Source: JBFXCS01 sp050181915 (GTDB lineage Bacteria > Actinomycetota > Thermoleophilia > Miltoncostaeales > Miltoncostaeaceae). Taken from it: a stretch of 64,000 nt of DNA. Positions 16,750-24,182 of this stretch are shown here, in pieces (position 1 is the stretch's first letter; each line of letters begins with the position of its first letter). The stretch spans positions 62,001 to 126,000 of the forward strand of contig JBFXCS010000002.1 in NCBI GenBank assembly GCA_050181915.1, in the 5' to 3' direction. Below the pieces are notes generated by a model. It was not told the origin of the DNA. It searched no databases and worked only from the letters and a program-made list of their open reading frames with translations. The position numbers and the translations under genes are program-made.

Positions 16750-16778
16750 TTGACGTCCATCTATTCGATAGATAGATT
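16750..16778 (+). promoter_or_regulatory. arsR promoter with ArsR operator inside the spacer
   Basis: TTGACG (16750-16755), a 17-nt spacer and TAGATT (16773-16778). The perfect palindrome ATCTAT-TCG-ATAGAT (16759-16773) fills the spacer, so a bound ArsR dimer would block RNA polymerase. The ATG is 8 nt after the -10, giving an almost leaderless mRNA. The same site can serve arsC on the other strand. Confidence 0.75.
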
Positions 16779-16785
16779 CATATCG

Positions 16786-17139
16786 ATGACCGTCGATCTG
16801 GTACTGGCCCCGAAGACCAAGCGCCCCGCCGGCGAGCCCTGCTGCGAGCCGGTCGTCTACCCCGAGGTCGAGCGCGACCGCGCCGAGCGGATGGCGATGA
16901 TCGCCAAGGCGCTCGGCGATCCGGTGCGGCTGCAGCTGGTCGACGTCCTCCGCACGCACGCCGGGAAGGTCTGCGTCTGCGAGCTGGTCCCGCTCTTCGA
17001 CCTCTCCCAGCCGACCGTCTCCCACCACCTCAAGGTGCTGCGCGCCGCCGGCATCGTCGGCTCCGAGCGCCGGGGCCTCTGGGCGTACTACTACGTGATC
17101 CCCGACGCTCTCGAGGAGCTGTCCGCATGGCTGAGCTAG
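16786..17139 (+). CDS. arsR: ArsR-family arsenite-responsive repressor
   Basis: 117 residues. The winged helix contains the metal-site motif VCVCEL (CVC, about residues 64-68) directly before the recognition region LSQPTVSHHLKVLRAAGIV, the classical arsenic-binding position on helix alpha-3. A cysteine pair also occurs near the N-terminus (PCCEP). The start at 16786 was chosen because an upstream in-frame ATG (16678) would put the promoter and operator inside the coding region. It overlaps arsM by 13 bases, so the repressor and the methyltransferase are co-translated. Confidence 0.92.
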   Translation: MTVDLVLAPKTKRPAGEPCCEPVVYPEVERDRAERMAMIAKALGDPVRLQLVDVLRTHAGKVCVCELVPLFDLSQPTVSHHLKVLRAAGIVGSERRGLWAYYYVIPDALEELSAWLS

Positions 17140-17915
17140 GGCGCGCGCCGGCCTCGTCGAGCGCGGACGGCGACGAGATCCGCGAGGCGGTCCGCGCCCG
17201 CTACGCCGCCGCCGCGATCTCCGTCGCCGCGGGCGGTTCCTGCTGCGCCGCCGGCGCCGGCGCCCTCACCGACGAGGGGGCCGCCGCCTTCGGCGCGGGC
17301 CGCTACGGCGCCGAGCGCGACGAGCTGCCCGACGCGGCGGCGATGGCATCGCTCGGCTGCGGCAACCCCACGGCGGTCGCGGAGCTGCACGAGGGCGAGA
17401 CCGTCCTCGACCTCGGCTCGGGCGGCGGCATCGACGTCCTCCTCTCCGCCCGCCGCGTCGGGCCCACCGGCAGGGTCTACGGCCTCGACATGACCGACGA
17501 GATGCTCGACCTCGCGCGGGCCAACCAGGCCAGGGCCGGCGTCGAGAACGTCGAGTGGCTGCGGGCGGAGATCGAGGCGATCCCGCTCCCCGGCGAGACG
17601 GTGGACGTGGTGATCTCCAACTGCGTGATCAACCTCTCCGGCGACAAGCCCCGGGTGCTCCGGGAGGCCGCGCGCGTGCTCAGGCCGGGTGGCCGGCTCG
17701 CCGTCACCGACATCGTCGCCGACGAGGACATGGACGACGCCACCAGAGCCGACATGCGGCGGTGGACCGGCTGCATCGCGGGCGCCCTCACCCGCAGCGA
17801 GTTCGAGGACGCCCTGGCCGCCGCCGGCCTGATCGACATCGAGATCGCCGAGACCCACCGCGTCCACGAGCACGCCGGCTCCGCGACCGTCCGCGCGCGC
17901 AAACCCGACCGCTGA
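17127..17915 (+). CDS. arsM: Arsenite methyltransferase
   Basis: 262 residues, the usual ArsM length. AdoMet motif I is VLDLGSGGGIDVLLSA (about residues 92-107). Three cysteine regions typical of As(III) coordination are present: GSCCAAG near residue 37, SLGCGNP near 74, and SNCVINLS near 169, with WTGCIAGAL near 212. The enzyme methylates arsenite to volatile or exportable species. Its 5' end lies inside arsR. No arsB or acr3 efflux gene is visible, so methylation may be the main detoxification route at this locus. Confidence 0.92.
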   Translation: MAELGRAPASSSADGDEIREAVRARYAAAAISVAAGGSCCAAGAGALTDEGAAAFGAGRYGAERDELPDAAAMASLGCGNPTAVAELHEGETVLDLGSGGGIDVLLSARRVGPTGRVYGLDMTDEMLDLARANQARAGVENVEWLRAEIEAIPLPGETVDVVISNCVINLSGDKPRVLREAARVLRPGGRLAVTDIVADEDMDDATRADMRRWTGCIAGALTRSEFEDALAAAGLIDIEIAETHRVHEHAGSATVRARKPDR

Positions 17916-17960
17916 GGCAACGCCGGGCGGTGACGCGCCCGGCTCGCTTTCCCTTCCGCA

Positions 17961-17991
17961 GACATTACGGTACCATCAGTATCGTAATGTC
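17961..17991 (+). promoter_or_regulatory. TetR operator overlapping its own start codon
   Basis: GACATTACGGTAC (17961-17973) and GTATCGTAATGTC (17979-17991) form an inverted repeat with 12 of 13 positions matching and a 5-nt centre. The right arm contains the ATG at 17987. TACCAT (17971-17976) inside the palindrome is a likely -10. Autorepression is very probable. Confidence 0.75.
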
Positions 17992-18565
17992 TGATCCCTC
18001 CGGGCGACCGCGCGAGGCACGCGTCGACGAGGCGGTCCGCGACGCGGTCGTCGCGCTGCTCGCGACCGAGGGCTACGCCGGCACGACGATCGCCGCCGTG
18101 GCCGCGCGCGCCGGTGTCGGGCGCGGGGCGCTGTACCGCCGCTGGCGCTCGAAGGCCGAGCTCGTGTTCGCGAACGTGATCCACCCGGTCGAACTGGCCG
18201 AGCCCGAGGACCGCGGCACGCTCGGCGGCGACATCGAGGCGCTGTCGCTGCGCATCGCCGAGCTCACCGGGAGCGCCGCCGCGCGTGCCGCGATCCGCGG
18301 CCTCGCGACCGATCCCGAGCTCGGCGGCGCGCTCGACGAGCGCGTGTTCGAGGCCGAGCGTCGTCACCTGGAGCGCATCCTGACGCGCGCGAGCATCCGC
18401 GGCGAGCTCGGCCCCGGCGTCGACCCGGACCTCGTCCGCCGCCTGCTCGTCGGGCCGATCGCGCTCGCACCGCTCTTCTCCCCGACCGACGGCGACCCGC
18501 GGGAGATCGCGCGGGTCGTCACCGCCGGCCTGCTGGCCACCCACACCCCCAGGGAGTCGCCATGA
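17987..18565 (+). CDS. TetR-family transcriptional regulator
   Basis: 192 residues. The N-terminal HTH is standard: ALLATEGYAGTTIAAVAARAGVGRGALYRRWRSKAEL (about residues 24-60). The C-terminal ligand domain resembles the TetR_C group of AcrR-like proteins. It starts inside its own operator, with little or no leader, and overlaps the next gene by ATGA. It should therefore control itself and the SRPBCC-like gene behind it. Confidence 0.9.
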   Translation: MSDPSGRPREARVDEAVRDAVVALLATEGYAGTTIAAVAARAGVGRGALYRRWRSKAELVFANVIHPVELAEPEDRGTLGGDIEALSLRIAELTGSAAARAAIRGLATDPELGGALDERVFEAERRHLERILTRASIRGELGPGVDPDLVRRLLVGPIALAPLFSPTDGDPREIARVVTAGLLATHTPRESP

Positions 18566-19134
18566 CCTCCGCCGTGCTCGACGACGTCCTGCCCGCCTAC
18601 CGCCACCGCGAGCGCCACGGCGCGACGATCGCGGCCCCGCCCGAGCGCGTCTGGGACGCGCTGCATGCGGTCACCGTGCGCGAGCTGGCCCTGACGCGCG
18701 TGCTGATGGCGGCGCGCGCGCTGCCCGCCCGCCTGACCGGCCGAGGGGACGCGTTCAACGAGGACGCCGCGCAGACCTTCATGAGGGTCATGGCCGAGAA
18801 CGGGTTCACCATGCTGCGCGACGATCCGTCCGCGCTGGTCGCCGGCTCGATCGGCCGTCCGTGGCAGCTGCGCCGCGAGAGCGCCGTCCCCTTCGACGGC
18901 CGCGACGGCTTCCGCGCCTTCGGCGACCCCGGCTACGTGCTGATGGCGACCTCGTTCGAGTGCGAGCCCGATGCCGGCGGCACGCGCCTCTGCACGGAGA
19001 CCCGCGTGCAGCCGACGGACGAATCCGCGGCGCGCAGTTTCCGCCCGTACTGGCTGGCGATCCGCGCCGGATCGGGGTTGATCCGCCGCGAGATCCTGCG
19101 CGCCGTCCGCAGGCGGGCGGAGCGCCTTATATAG
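18562..19134 (+). CDS. SRPBCC-like protein in the TetR operon
   Basis: 190 residues, soluble. RHGATIAAPPERVWDALHAV near the N-terminus is the typical first strand and helix of START/SRPBCC lipid-binding folds, although the rest is divergent. A later segment VLMATSFECEPDAGGTRLCTETRV gives the two long antiparallel strands. The gene is translationally coupled to the TetR regulator, which probably senses the same hydrophobic ligand. Its stop codon lies at the start of a structured repeat that is shared with position 63.2 kb. Confidence 0.7.
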   Translation: MTSAVLDDVLPAYRHRERHGATIAAPPERVWDALHAVTVRELALTRVLMAARALPARLTGRGDAFNEDAAQTFMRVMAENGFTMLRDDPSALVAGSIGRPWQLRRESAVPFDGRDGFRAFGDPGYVLMATSFECEPDAGGTRLCTETRVQPTDESAARSFRPYWLAIRAGSGLIRREILRAVRRRAERLI

Positions 19135-20197
19135 AAGGTCCTTCAAATGACGGTCCGCGGCCGGTGGCTCGCTGCAAACCGTCACATATCGGCGCGGCAG
19201 GCAGCGATCGCGGCAGCCCGAACGGGGAGAACATCGCGTCCTCGAACCGGGTCATGCCGCCGATCCGGTCGCCGGCGAGGGTGATGACGTAGAGGCCGAC
19301 CCCGTGAGCGGTATCGCCCTCGGCGCGCAGGTAGGCGCCGAAGGCGGGCTGGCCGTTGGCCCGGGTCGGCATCAGCCGGAAGCGCCGGCCGGCGTCGAAG
19401 ATGCTCGCGCAGAAGCGGGCGACGACCTCTCGGCCCTCGTACTCGAAGGGTATCGGCGGCATCGACAGGAAGACGTCGTCGGTGAGCAGGGCCGTGAGCG
19501 CGTCGAGGTCCGCGGACTCCCAGGCGGACACGAACTTCGCCACGATCGCCGTCTCGGCGGGCGAGCCGGGCGCGGGACGTGGCCGACGGTCGCCGGCTGT
19601 CCGGGATCGGAGGCCGGCGCGCGCGCGTTTGAGGGCGCTGTTGACCGAGTCGACCGTCGCGCCGAGCATCTCGGCGATCTCGGCGGCGCGGAAGCCGAGC
19701 ACGTCGCGCAACACGAGGGCGGCGAGCTGGCGCGGCGGAAGCAGCTGGAGGCACGTGACGAACGCCAGGGAGATCGATTCGATCTGCTCGTGACGGGCCT
19801 CGGGTCCGGGCGACGCGTCGATCCCGTCGAGGAAGGCGTCGGGGTACGGCTCGAGCCAGACGGCCTCCGCGAAGCGGGTCGGCCGGGGTGGCTCGACGCC
19901 CGGTACGTCCCATTCCCGCGCCGCCCGACGGCCCGCGGCGCGGCGGGCATTGAGGCACCGGTTGGTCGCGATCCCGTAGAGCCAGGTGCGCAACGAGGCG
20001 CGCCCCTCGAACCCGGCGAGGCCCCGCCAGGCGGCGAGCAGGGTCTCCTGAAGGGCGTCGTCGGCGTCGTGAAGGGACCCGAGCATCCGGTAGCAGTGGA
20101 CGTGGAGCTCGCGCCGGTGCGGCTCGACCAGCGCCCGGAACGCCTCGCCGTCTCCTCCTCGCGCCCGCGCCATCAGCTCGGCCGTCCCCGCGTCCAC
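19127..20197 (-). CDS. ECF sigma factor with C-terminal SnoaL domain (SigG-like)
   Basis: 356 residues. Sigma region 2 (VHCYRMLGSLHDADDALQ, then RTWLYGIATNRCLN) and region 4 (LPPRQLAALVLRDVLGF, AEMLGATVDSVNSALKRAR) are complete. From about residue 215 a SnoaL/NTF2-like domain follows (FVSAWESADLDALTALL), as in SigG-type factors where this domain tunes activity without an anti-sigma factor. The last 20 or so residues come from the dispersed repeat and look like a non-homologous tail; the domain would normally finish at about FEDAMFSPFGLP. GTG at 20197 was taken as the start. It is divergent from the reductase at 20284. Confidence 0.85.
   Translation of the reverse strand: MDAGTAELMARARGGDGEAFRALVEPHRRELHVHCYRMLGSLHDADDALQETLLAAWRGLAGFEGRASLRTWLYGIATNRCLNARRAAGRRAAREWDVPGVEPPRPTRFAEAVWLEPYPDAFLDGIDASPGPEARHEQIESISLAFVTCLQLLPPRQLAALVLRDVLGFRAAEIAEMLGATVDSVNSALKRARAGLRSRTAGDRRPRPAPGSPAETAIVAKFVSAWESADLDALTALLTDDVFLSMPPIPFEYEGREVVARFCASIFDAGRRFRLMPTRANGQPAFGAYLRAEGDTAHGVGLYVITLAGDRIGGMTRFEDAMFSPFGLPRSLPAAPICDGLQRATGRGPSFEGPSI
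19133..19194. repeat. Structured dispersed repeat, copy 1
   Basis: 62 bp, about 88 % identical by eye to 63193-63256. It contains the small palindrome GAAGGTCCTTC (19134-19144) and the inverted repeat TGACGGT (19148-19154) / ACCGTCA (19178-19184) enclosing GGTCCGCGGCCGG. It lies at the convergent ends of the SRPBCC-like gene and the ECF sigma gene and encodes the last 20 or so codons of the latter. Confidence 0.7.
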
Positions 20198-20283
20198 GTC
20201 ACCGCCTCTCGTCCGGCGCCCAATCGTCCGCGGCCCCGGTGTCTACATCCTCGACGACGGACGACGCAACGGGGAGCACCGGC

Positions 20284-20850
20284 ATGGGAAGGATCGTCAT
20301 CAGCGAGAACCTCACGCTCGACGGGGTCGTCGAGGATCCGACCGGAGAGGAGGGCTTCCGGCGCGGCGGCTGGTTCGGTCGGATCACCGACGAGGACCGC
20401 GAGGCGTGGACGAGGGCCGCCTTCGAGGAGGCGCGGCGAGCCGAGGCGCTGCTGCTGGGCCGGCGCAGCTATCGGTTCTTCGCCGCCCGGTGGCCGTCGC
20501 GGAGCGGCCCGTTCGCCGACCGGCTGAACGCCCTGCCCAAGTACGTCGTCTCCGCCACGCTCGACCGCCTCGACTGGGCCAACTCGGAGCTGCTCGGCGC
20601 GGACGTGGTGACCGGGGTCTCCCGGCTGAGGCGGTCACTGGACGGGGACATCGTCGTCTACGCCAGCTTCGGCCTGGTCGACACGCTGCTGAGCCACGAT
20701 CTCGCCGACGAGCTGCGACTGACGATCTTCCCGATCGTGGTCGGTGAGGGCAGGCGCCTCTTCGGCGGGATCGTGGACGAGAAGCCGCTGTCCCTCGTCC
20801 GCACCGCGACCCTCGGCGGGGGTCTCTCGCTGCTCACCTACGAGCTGTGA
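20284..20850 (+). CDS. Dihydrofolate reductase-like / RibD C-terminal domain protein
   Basis: 188 residues. RIVISENLTLDGVVEDP is the standard N-terminus of this family, followed by the NADPH-binding LLLGRRSYRFFAARWP (about residues 55-70) and the C-terminal FPIVVGEGRRLFGG. These YyaP/RibD_C proteins are thought to be NADPH-dependent reductases of unknown substrate. The ATG at 20284 has GGGGAG 8 nt upstream. It is divergent from the SigG-like factor, a common arrangement for genes under ECF control. Confidence 0.85.
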   Translation: MGRIVISENLTLDGVVEDPTGEEGFRRGGWFGRITDEDREAWTRAAFEEARRAEALLLGRRSYRFFAARWPSRSGPFADRLNALPKYVVSATLDRLDWANSELLGADVVTGVSRLRRSLDGDIVVYASFGLVDTLLSHDLADELRLTIFPIVVGEGRRLFGGIVDEKPLSLVRTATLGGGLSLLTYEL

Positions 20851-20891
20851 GGCCCGGAGAGCGGGCACGGCTTCGGCCGGCGCCGCGGGGC

Positions 20892-20897
20892 TAGACT
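20892..20897 (+). promoter_or_regulatory. -10 element of the first fluoride-riboswitch transcript
   Basis: TAGACT ends 7 nt before the first base of the riboswitch P1 stem (20904), so transcription would begin at or next to the aptamer. The -35 region is poor. Confidence 0.4.
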
Positions 20898-20903
20898 GTC
20901 CGC

Positions 20904-20978
20904 AGGCGATGAGGCCCGCCTGAGAAACCGCCGCCCCGGCTGATGGCTTCTACCGAAGCGCGAGCACTGGTGGAAGCT
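20904..20978 (+). ncRNA. Fluoride (crcB-motif) riboswitch upstream of the MutS-like pair
   Basis: The aptamer closely follows the known fluoride-riboswitch architecture. P1 is AGGCG/CGCCT (20904-20908, 20917-20921), its loop GAGGCC (20911-20916) forms the pseudoknot with GGCTTC (20945-20950), the AAACCGCC linker is present, and GGCTGATGGCTTCTACC closes the core. The switch strand GGCTTCTACC (20945-20954) is also complementary over ten positions (two G-U pairs) to GGTGGAAGCT (20969-20978), which lies directly before the ATG and contains the ribosome-binding site. Fluoride binding should free that site, so control is probably translational and ON. Confidence 0.88.
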
Positions 20979-20979
20979 G

Positions 20980-22551
20980 ATGGCGGCATCCGGCGGGTCC
21001 GATCCCGGCTTCGCGTCCTCCGCGGGCGAGAGCGTGCTGTTCCCGTCCCCGGCGCCGGAGGTGGACGAGGAGCCCCGTGAGCCGGAGTGCCTCGGCGACC
21101 TGAACCTGGACCGGGTGCTCGCGGCGCTGGCCGCGGGGCGCGAGCGATACCGGCCGGCCGCGTTCTTCCTCAGGCCGCTGACCGACGTCGAGGGCGTCGC
21201 CTACCGGCACGAGGTCCTCCGCGATCTCGAGCGGCCGGCCGTGCGCCGGGCGGTGACGGCGTTCGCCGAGGGGATGACGCGGGTGCGGGCTCATCTGGCG
21301 CAGGCGGAGAAGCTCCACCACCGGCTGCAGAAGCACTCCTGGCTGGTCGAGGCCATCGACGCGTACTGCGACGCGGTCGTCCGCCTCGATCGCGATCTCG
21401 GCGCGGCCGACGTGGCATCGCGCGGGCTGCGCGGCCTGCTCGACCATCTGACGCGGTACGCGGCGTCGGAGCGGTTCCGGTCGTTGACGCGCGAGGTGCG
21501 CGAACTCCGGGAGGCGCTCGCGGAGATCCGGTACGCGATCTGGATCCGGGGCGCGCGCGTCACGGTCGGCGACTTCGCCGGCGAGCCCGACTTCGGCGCC
21601 GAGGTCGAGGAGACCTTCGCGAAGTTCCGCCAGGGCGCGCCGCGGAGCTCCGCGGCGCGGCAGCGGGGCACCGGCGAGATGGACCATGTCGAGGCGCAGG
21701 TCCTCGACTGCGTGGCGCGGCTGCACCCGGAGCCCTTCGCCGCGCGGGAGGACCTCGTGTCCCGGCGGCGCGAGTTCGTGGACGCGACGGTGGCCCGGTT
21801 CGACCGCGAGGTGCAGTTCTACCTGGGCTACCTCGATCTCGTCGATCGCCTGCGCGCCGGCGGGCTGCCCTTCTGCTACCCGGAGGTCTCGGCGACGTCG
21901 AAGGGGATCGCCGCCCGGGACGCCTTCGACCTCGCGCTCGCGGAGAAGGTCGTCTCCGCCGGCGGGCGGGTGGTCACCAACGACTTCCGGCTTCGGGGTC
22001 CCGAGCGGATGCTCGTGGTCAGCGGGCCCAACAACGGGGGCAAGACGACCTTCGCGCGGATGTTCGGGCAGCTGCACTACCTGGCGAGCCTGGGCCTGCC
22101 CGTGCCCGGCACCCACGCGCGGCTGTTCCTGCCGGATCGCATCTTCACGCACTTCGAGCGCCGCGAGGAGATCCGGACGCTGCGCGGCAAGTTCGAGGAC
22201 GAGCTGGTGCGTGTCCACGCGATCCTGGAACGCGCGACGCCGAGCAGCGTCATCGTCATGAACGAGAGCTTCGGCTCCACCAGCCTGGACGACGCGCGGC
22301 TGGTCGGCACCGCCGTGGTGCGACGGATCCTCGCGCTGGACGCGCTCGCGGTCTATGTGACCTTCGTGGACGAGATCGCCTCGCTGGGCGAGGAGACGGT
22401 CAGCATGGTGAGCCAGGTCGTCCCGGACGATCCGGCGCAGCGCACCTTCAAGGTCGTGCGCCGACCCGCCGACGGGCGCGCGTACGCCTGGGCGATCGCC
22501 GAGAAGTACGGCCTGACCTACGAGCGGCTGCTGGAGCGGATCGGGGCATGA
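20980..22551 (+). CDS. MutS-like ATPase 1 (fluoride-riboswitch controlled)
   Basis: 523 residues. The C-terminal half is a MutS domain V ATPase: Walker A SGPNNGGKTTFARMFGQ (about residues 347-363) and Walker B VIVMNESFGSTSLDDA. The N-terminal half corresponds to the helical lever/core; the mismatch-recognition domain I of true MutS is absent, so this is not a classical mismatch repair protein. It overlaps the second MutS-like gene by ATGA, and the pair probably forms a heterodimer. From memory, crcB-motif RNAs have been noted upstream of MutS-like genes before, which fits. The biochemical role in fluoride stress is unknown. Confidence 0.88.
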   Translation: MAASGGSDPGFASSAGESVLFPSPAPEVDEEPREPECLGDLNLDRVLAALAAGRERYRPAAFFLRPLTDVEGVAYRHEVLRDLERPAVRRAVTAFAEGMTRVRAHLAQAEKLHHRLQKHSWLVEAIDAYCDAVVRLDRDLGAADVASRGLRGLLDHLTRYAASERFRSLTREVRELREALAEIRYAIWIRGARVTVGDFAGEPDFGAEVEETFAKFRQGAPRSSAARQRGTGEMDHVEAQVLDCVARLHPEPFAAREDLVSRRREFVDATVARFDREVQFYLGYLDLVDRLRAGGLPFCYPEVSATSKGIAARDAFDLALAEKVVSAGGRVVTNDFRLRGPERMLVVSGPNNGGKTTFARMFGQLHYLASLGLPVPGTHARLFLPDRIFTHFERREEIRTLRGKFEDELVRVHAILERATPSSVIVMNESFGSTSLDDARLVGTAVVRRILALDALAVYVTFVDEIASLGEETVSMVSQVVPDDPAQRTFKVVRRPADGRAYAWAIAEKYGLTYERLLERIGA

Positions 22552-24164
22552 GGGTCCTCCTGATGCATCGCGAACGCGACCTGGACATCCGTCCGGAGCT
22601 GCGCGACGAGCTGTTCGAGGCGATGCGCGGCGGCGATCCGATCGAGCTCGCCCACGCCTGGCGGACGCGCGAGCGCACGACCGGGTCCGCCGACGCGCCC
22701 CTGGCGCCCGTTCAGCGGGCCCTCGTCGATGACCTCGAGCTCGACACGGTCTGGCGGGCGATGGCCGCCGGTGATCCGTTCCTGTACGAGACGGCCCGCC
22801 GGGTGATCCTGTCGAGCCTGCGCGACCCGCAGGAGATCCTCTATCGCCAGGCGGTGATGAGGGATTGCCTGGAGCGGCGCGCGGTGGTGCGGGAGCTCCA
22901 CCAGCTGGCGATCGAGGCGCTGGAGAGCGAGCGCAGGATGGGCGTGCTGTGGAGCCATGCCACGCCCGATTCCGTCCTGCGCCGCTCCGTCGGGGTCCTG
23001 ACGCGGTACCTCGATGCGCTGAGGGGGCTTCGCAGGCTCGCCGGCGAGCACGCGCGGGACTTCCGCTCGCCGGGATTCACGCGCCTGTTCGCGATGCTGG
23101 GCGACGAGCTCGACGACGAGTACCTGGGCGCCATGGAACGGCGGCTGGCGGAGCTGCGCTTCGAGCGCGGCCTGCTGGAGAGCGCCGCGCTGGGCATGGG
23201 CGACAGGGGGCGCGACTACGTCGTGCATCTGCGGCGCGAGCGGCATTGGACCGAGCGCCTGCCCTTTCGCGACCGCGGAGCGTCCTGCGGCTTCACGATC
23301 CCGCCGCGCGACGAGAACGGATTCCGGGCGCTGGACGAGCTGCGCGCCCGCGGCGTCGGCCGCGTGGCCGACGCCGTCGCGCGCTCGGCCGATCACGTCA
23401 AGGGCTTCTTCGCGATGCTTCGCCTGGAGCTGGCCTTCTACGTGGCCTGCCTGAACCTCCAGGACGCGCTGGAGGCCGGGGGCGCGGTGACGTGCATCCC
23501 CGAGCCGGCCGAGGGGACGCGGGCGCTGAGCGCCGGGGGCCTGTACGACGTGTCGCTGGCCCTGCACCTCGACGGGAGGGTGGTCGCCAACGACCTCGAC
23601 GCGGACGGCCGCTCGCTGGTGATGATCACCGGCGCCAACCAGGGCGGCAAGTCGACCTTCCTGCGCGCCGCCGGGCTGGCCCAGCTGATGCTGCAGTGCG
23701 GCATGCCGGTCGGCGCCGCGTGGCTGCGCGCCGATCCGGTCAGCGGCGTCTTCACGCACTACAAGCGAGAGGAGGACGCGCGCATGGAGGGCGGCAAGCT
23801 CGACGAGGAGCTGCAGCGCATGAGCGAGATCGCCGACTCGATCGCACCGGGGGCGCTGCTGCTGTGCAACGAGTCCTTCGCCTCCACCAACGAGCGCGAG
23901 GGCTCGGAGATCGCCCGCCAGGTGGTGCGCGCGATGCGCGCCAGGGGGATCCGGGTGATCTTCGTCACCCACATGTACGACCTGGCGCACGGCCTCTACC
24001 GGGAAGCGGACGACGCGGCGCTGTTCCTGCGCCCCGAGCGCGCTCCCGACGGCCGGCGCACCTTCAGGCTGCACGAGGGCGAGCCGCAGACCACCAGCTA
24101 CGGCCCGGACTCCTACGAGCGGATCTTCGGGCATGCCCTGCTCGATCGACGGGGCGCCGCATGA
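22548..24164 (+). CDS. MutS-like ATPase 2 (fluoride-riboswitch controlled)
   Basis: 538 residues, a paralogue of the upstream protein with the same layout. Walker A is ITGANQGGKSTFLRAAGLAQ (about residues 360-379) and Walker B LLLCNESFASTNEREGSE, followed by VIFVTHMYDLAH, the conserved H-loop region. It lacks mismatch-binding and clamp-loading extensions. The ATG overlaps the stop codon of MutS-like 1. Convergent to the MFS gene with an 18-bp gap. Confidence 0.88.
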   Translation: MRVLLMHRERDLDIRPELRDELFEAMRGGDPIELAHAWRTRERTTGSADAPLAPVQRALVDDLELDTVWRAMAAGDPFLYETARRVILSSLRDPQEILYRQAVMRDCLERRAVVRELHQLAIEALESERRMGVLWSHATPDSVLRRSVGVLTRYLDALRGLRRLAGEHARDFRSPGFTRLFAMLGDELDDEYLGAMERRLAELRFERGLLESAALGMGDRGRDYVVHLRRERHWTERLPFRDRGASCGFTIPPRDENGFRALDELRARGVGRVADAVARSADHVKGFFAMLRLELAFYVACLNLQDALEAGGAVTCIPEPAEGTRALSAGGLYDVSLALHLDGRVVANDLDADGRSLVMITGANQGGKSTFLRAAGLAQLMLQCGMPVGAAWLRADPVSGVFTHYKREEDARMEGGKLDEELQRMSEIADSIAPGALLLCNESFASTNEREGSEIARQVVRAMRARGIRVIFVTHMYDLAHGLYREADDAALFLRPERAPDGRRTFRLHEGEPQTTSYGPDSYERIFGHALLDRRGAA

Positions 24165-24182
24165 AACCGTCGCCGCCGTCGA

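Noticed and set aside
19133..19194. Insertion sequence end or attachment site
   Set aside because: No transposase, integrase or target duplication is visible near either copy; it is kept only as a dispersed structured repeat.
20980..24164. Genuine mutS mismatch repair genes
   Set aside because: Each protein lacks the mismatch-recognition domain and is only about 530 residues long.
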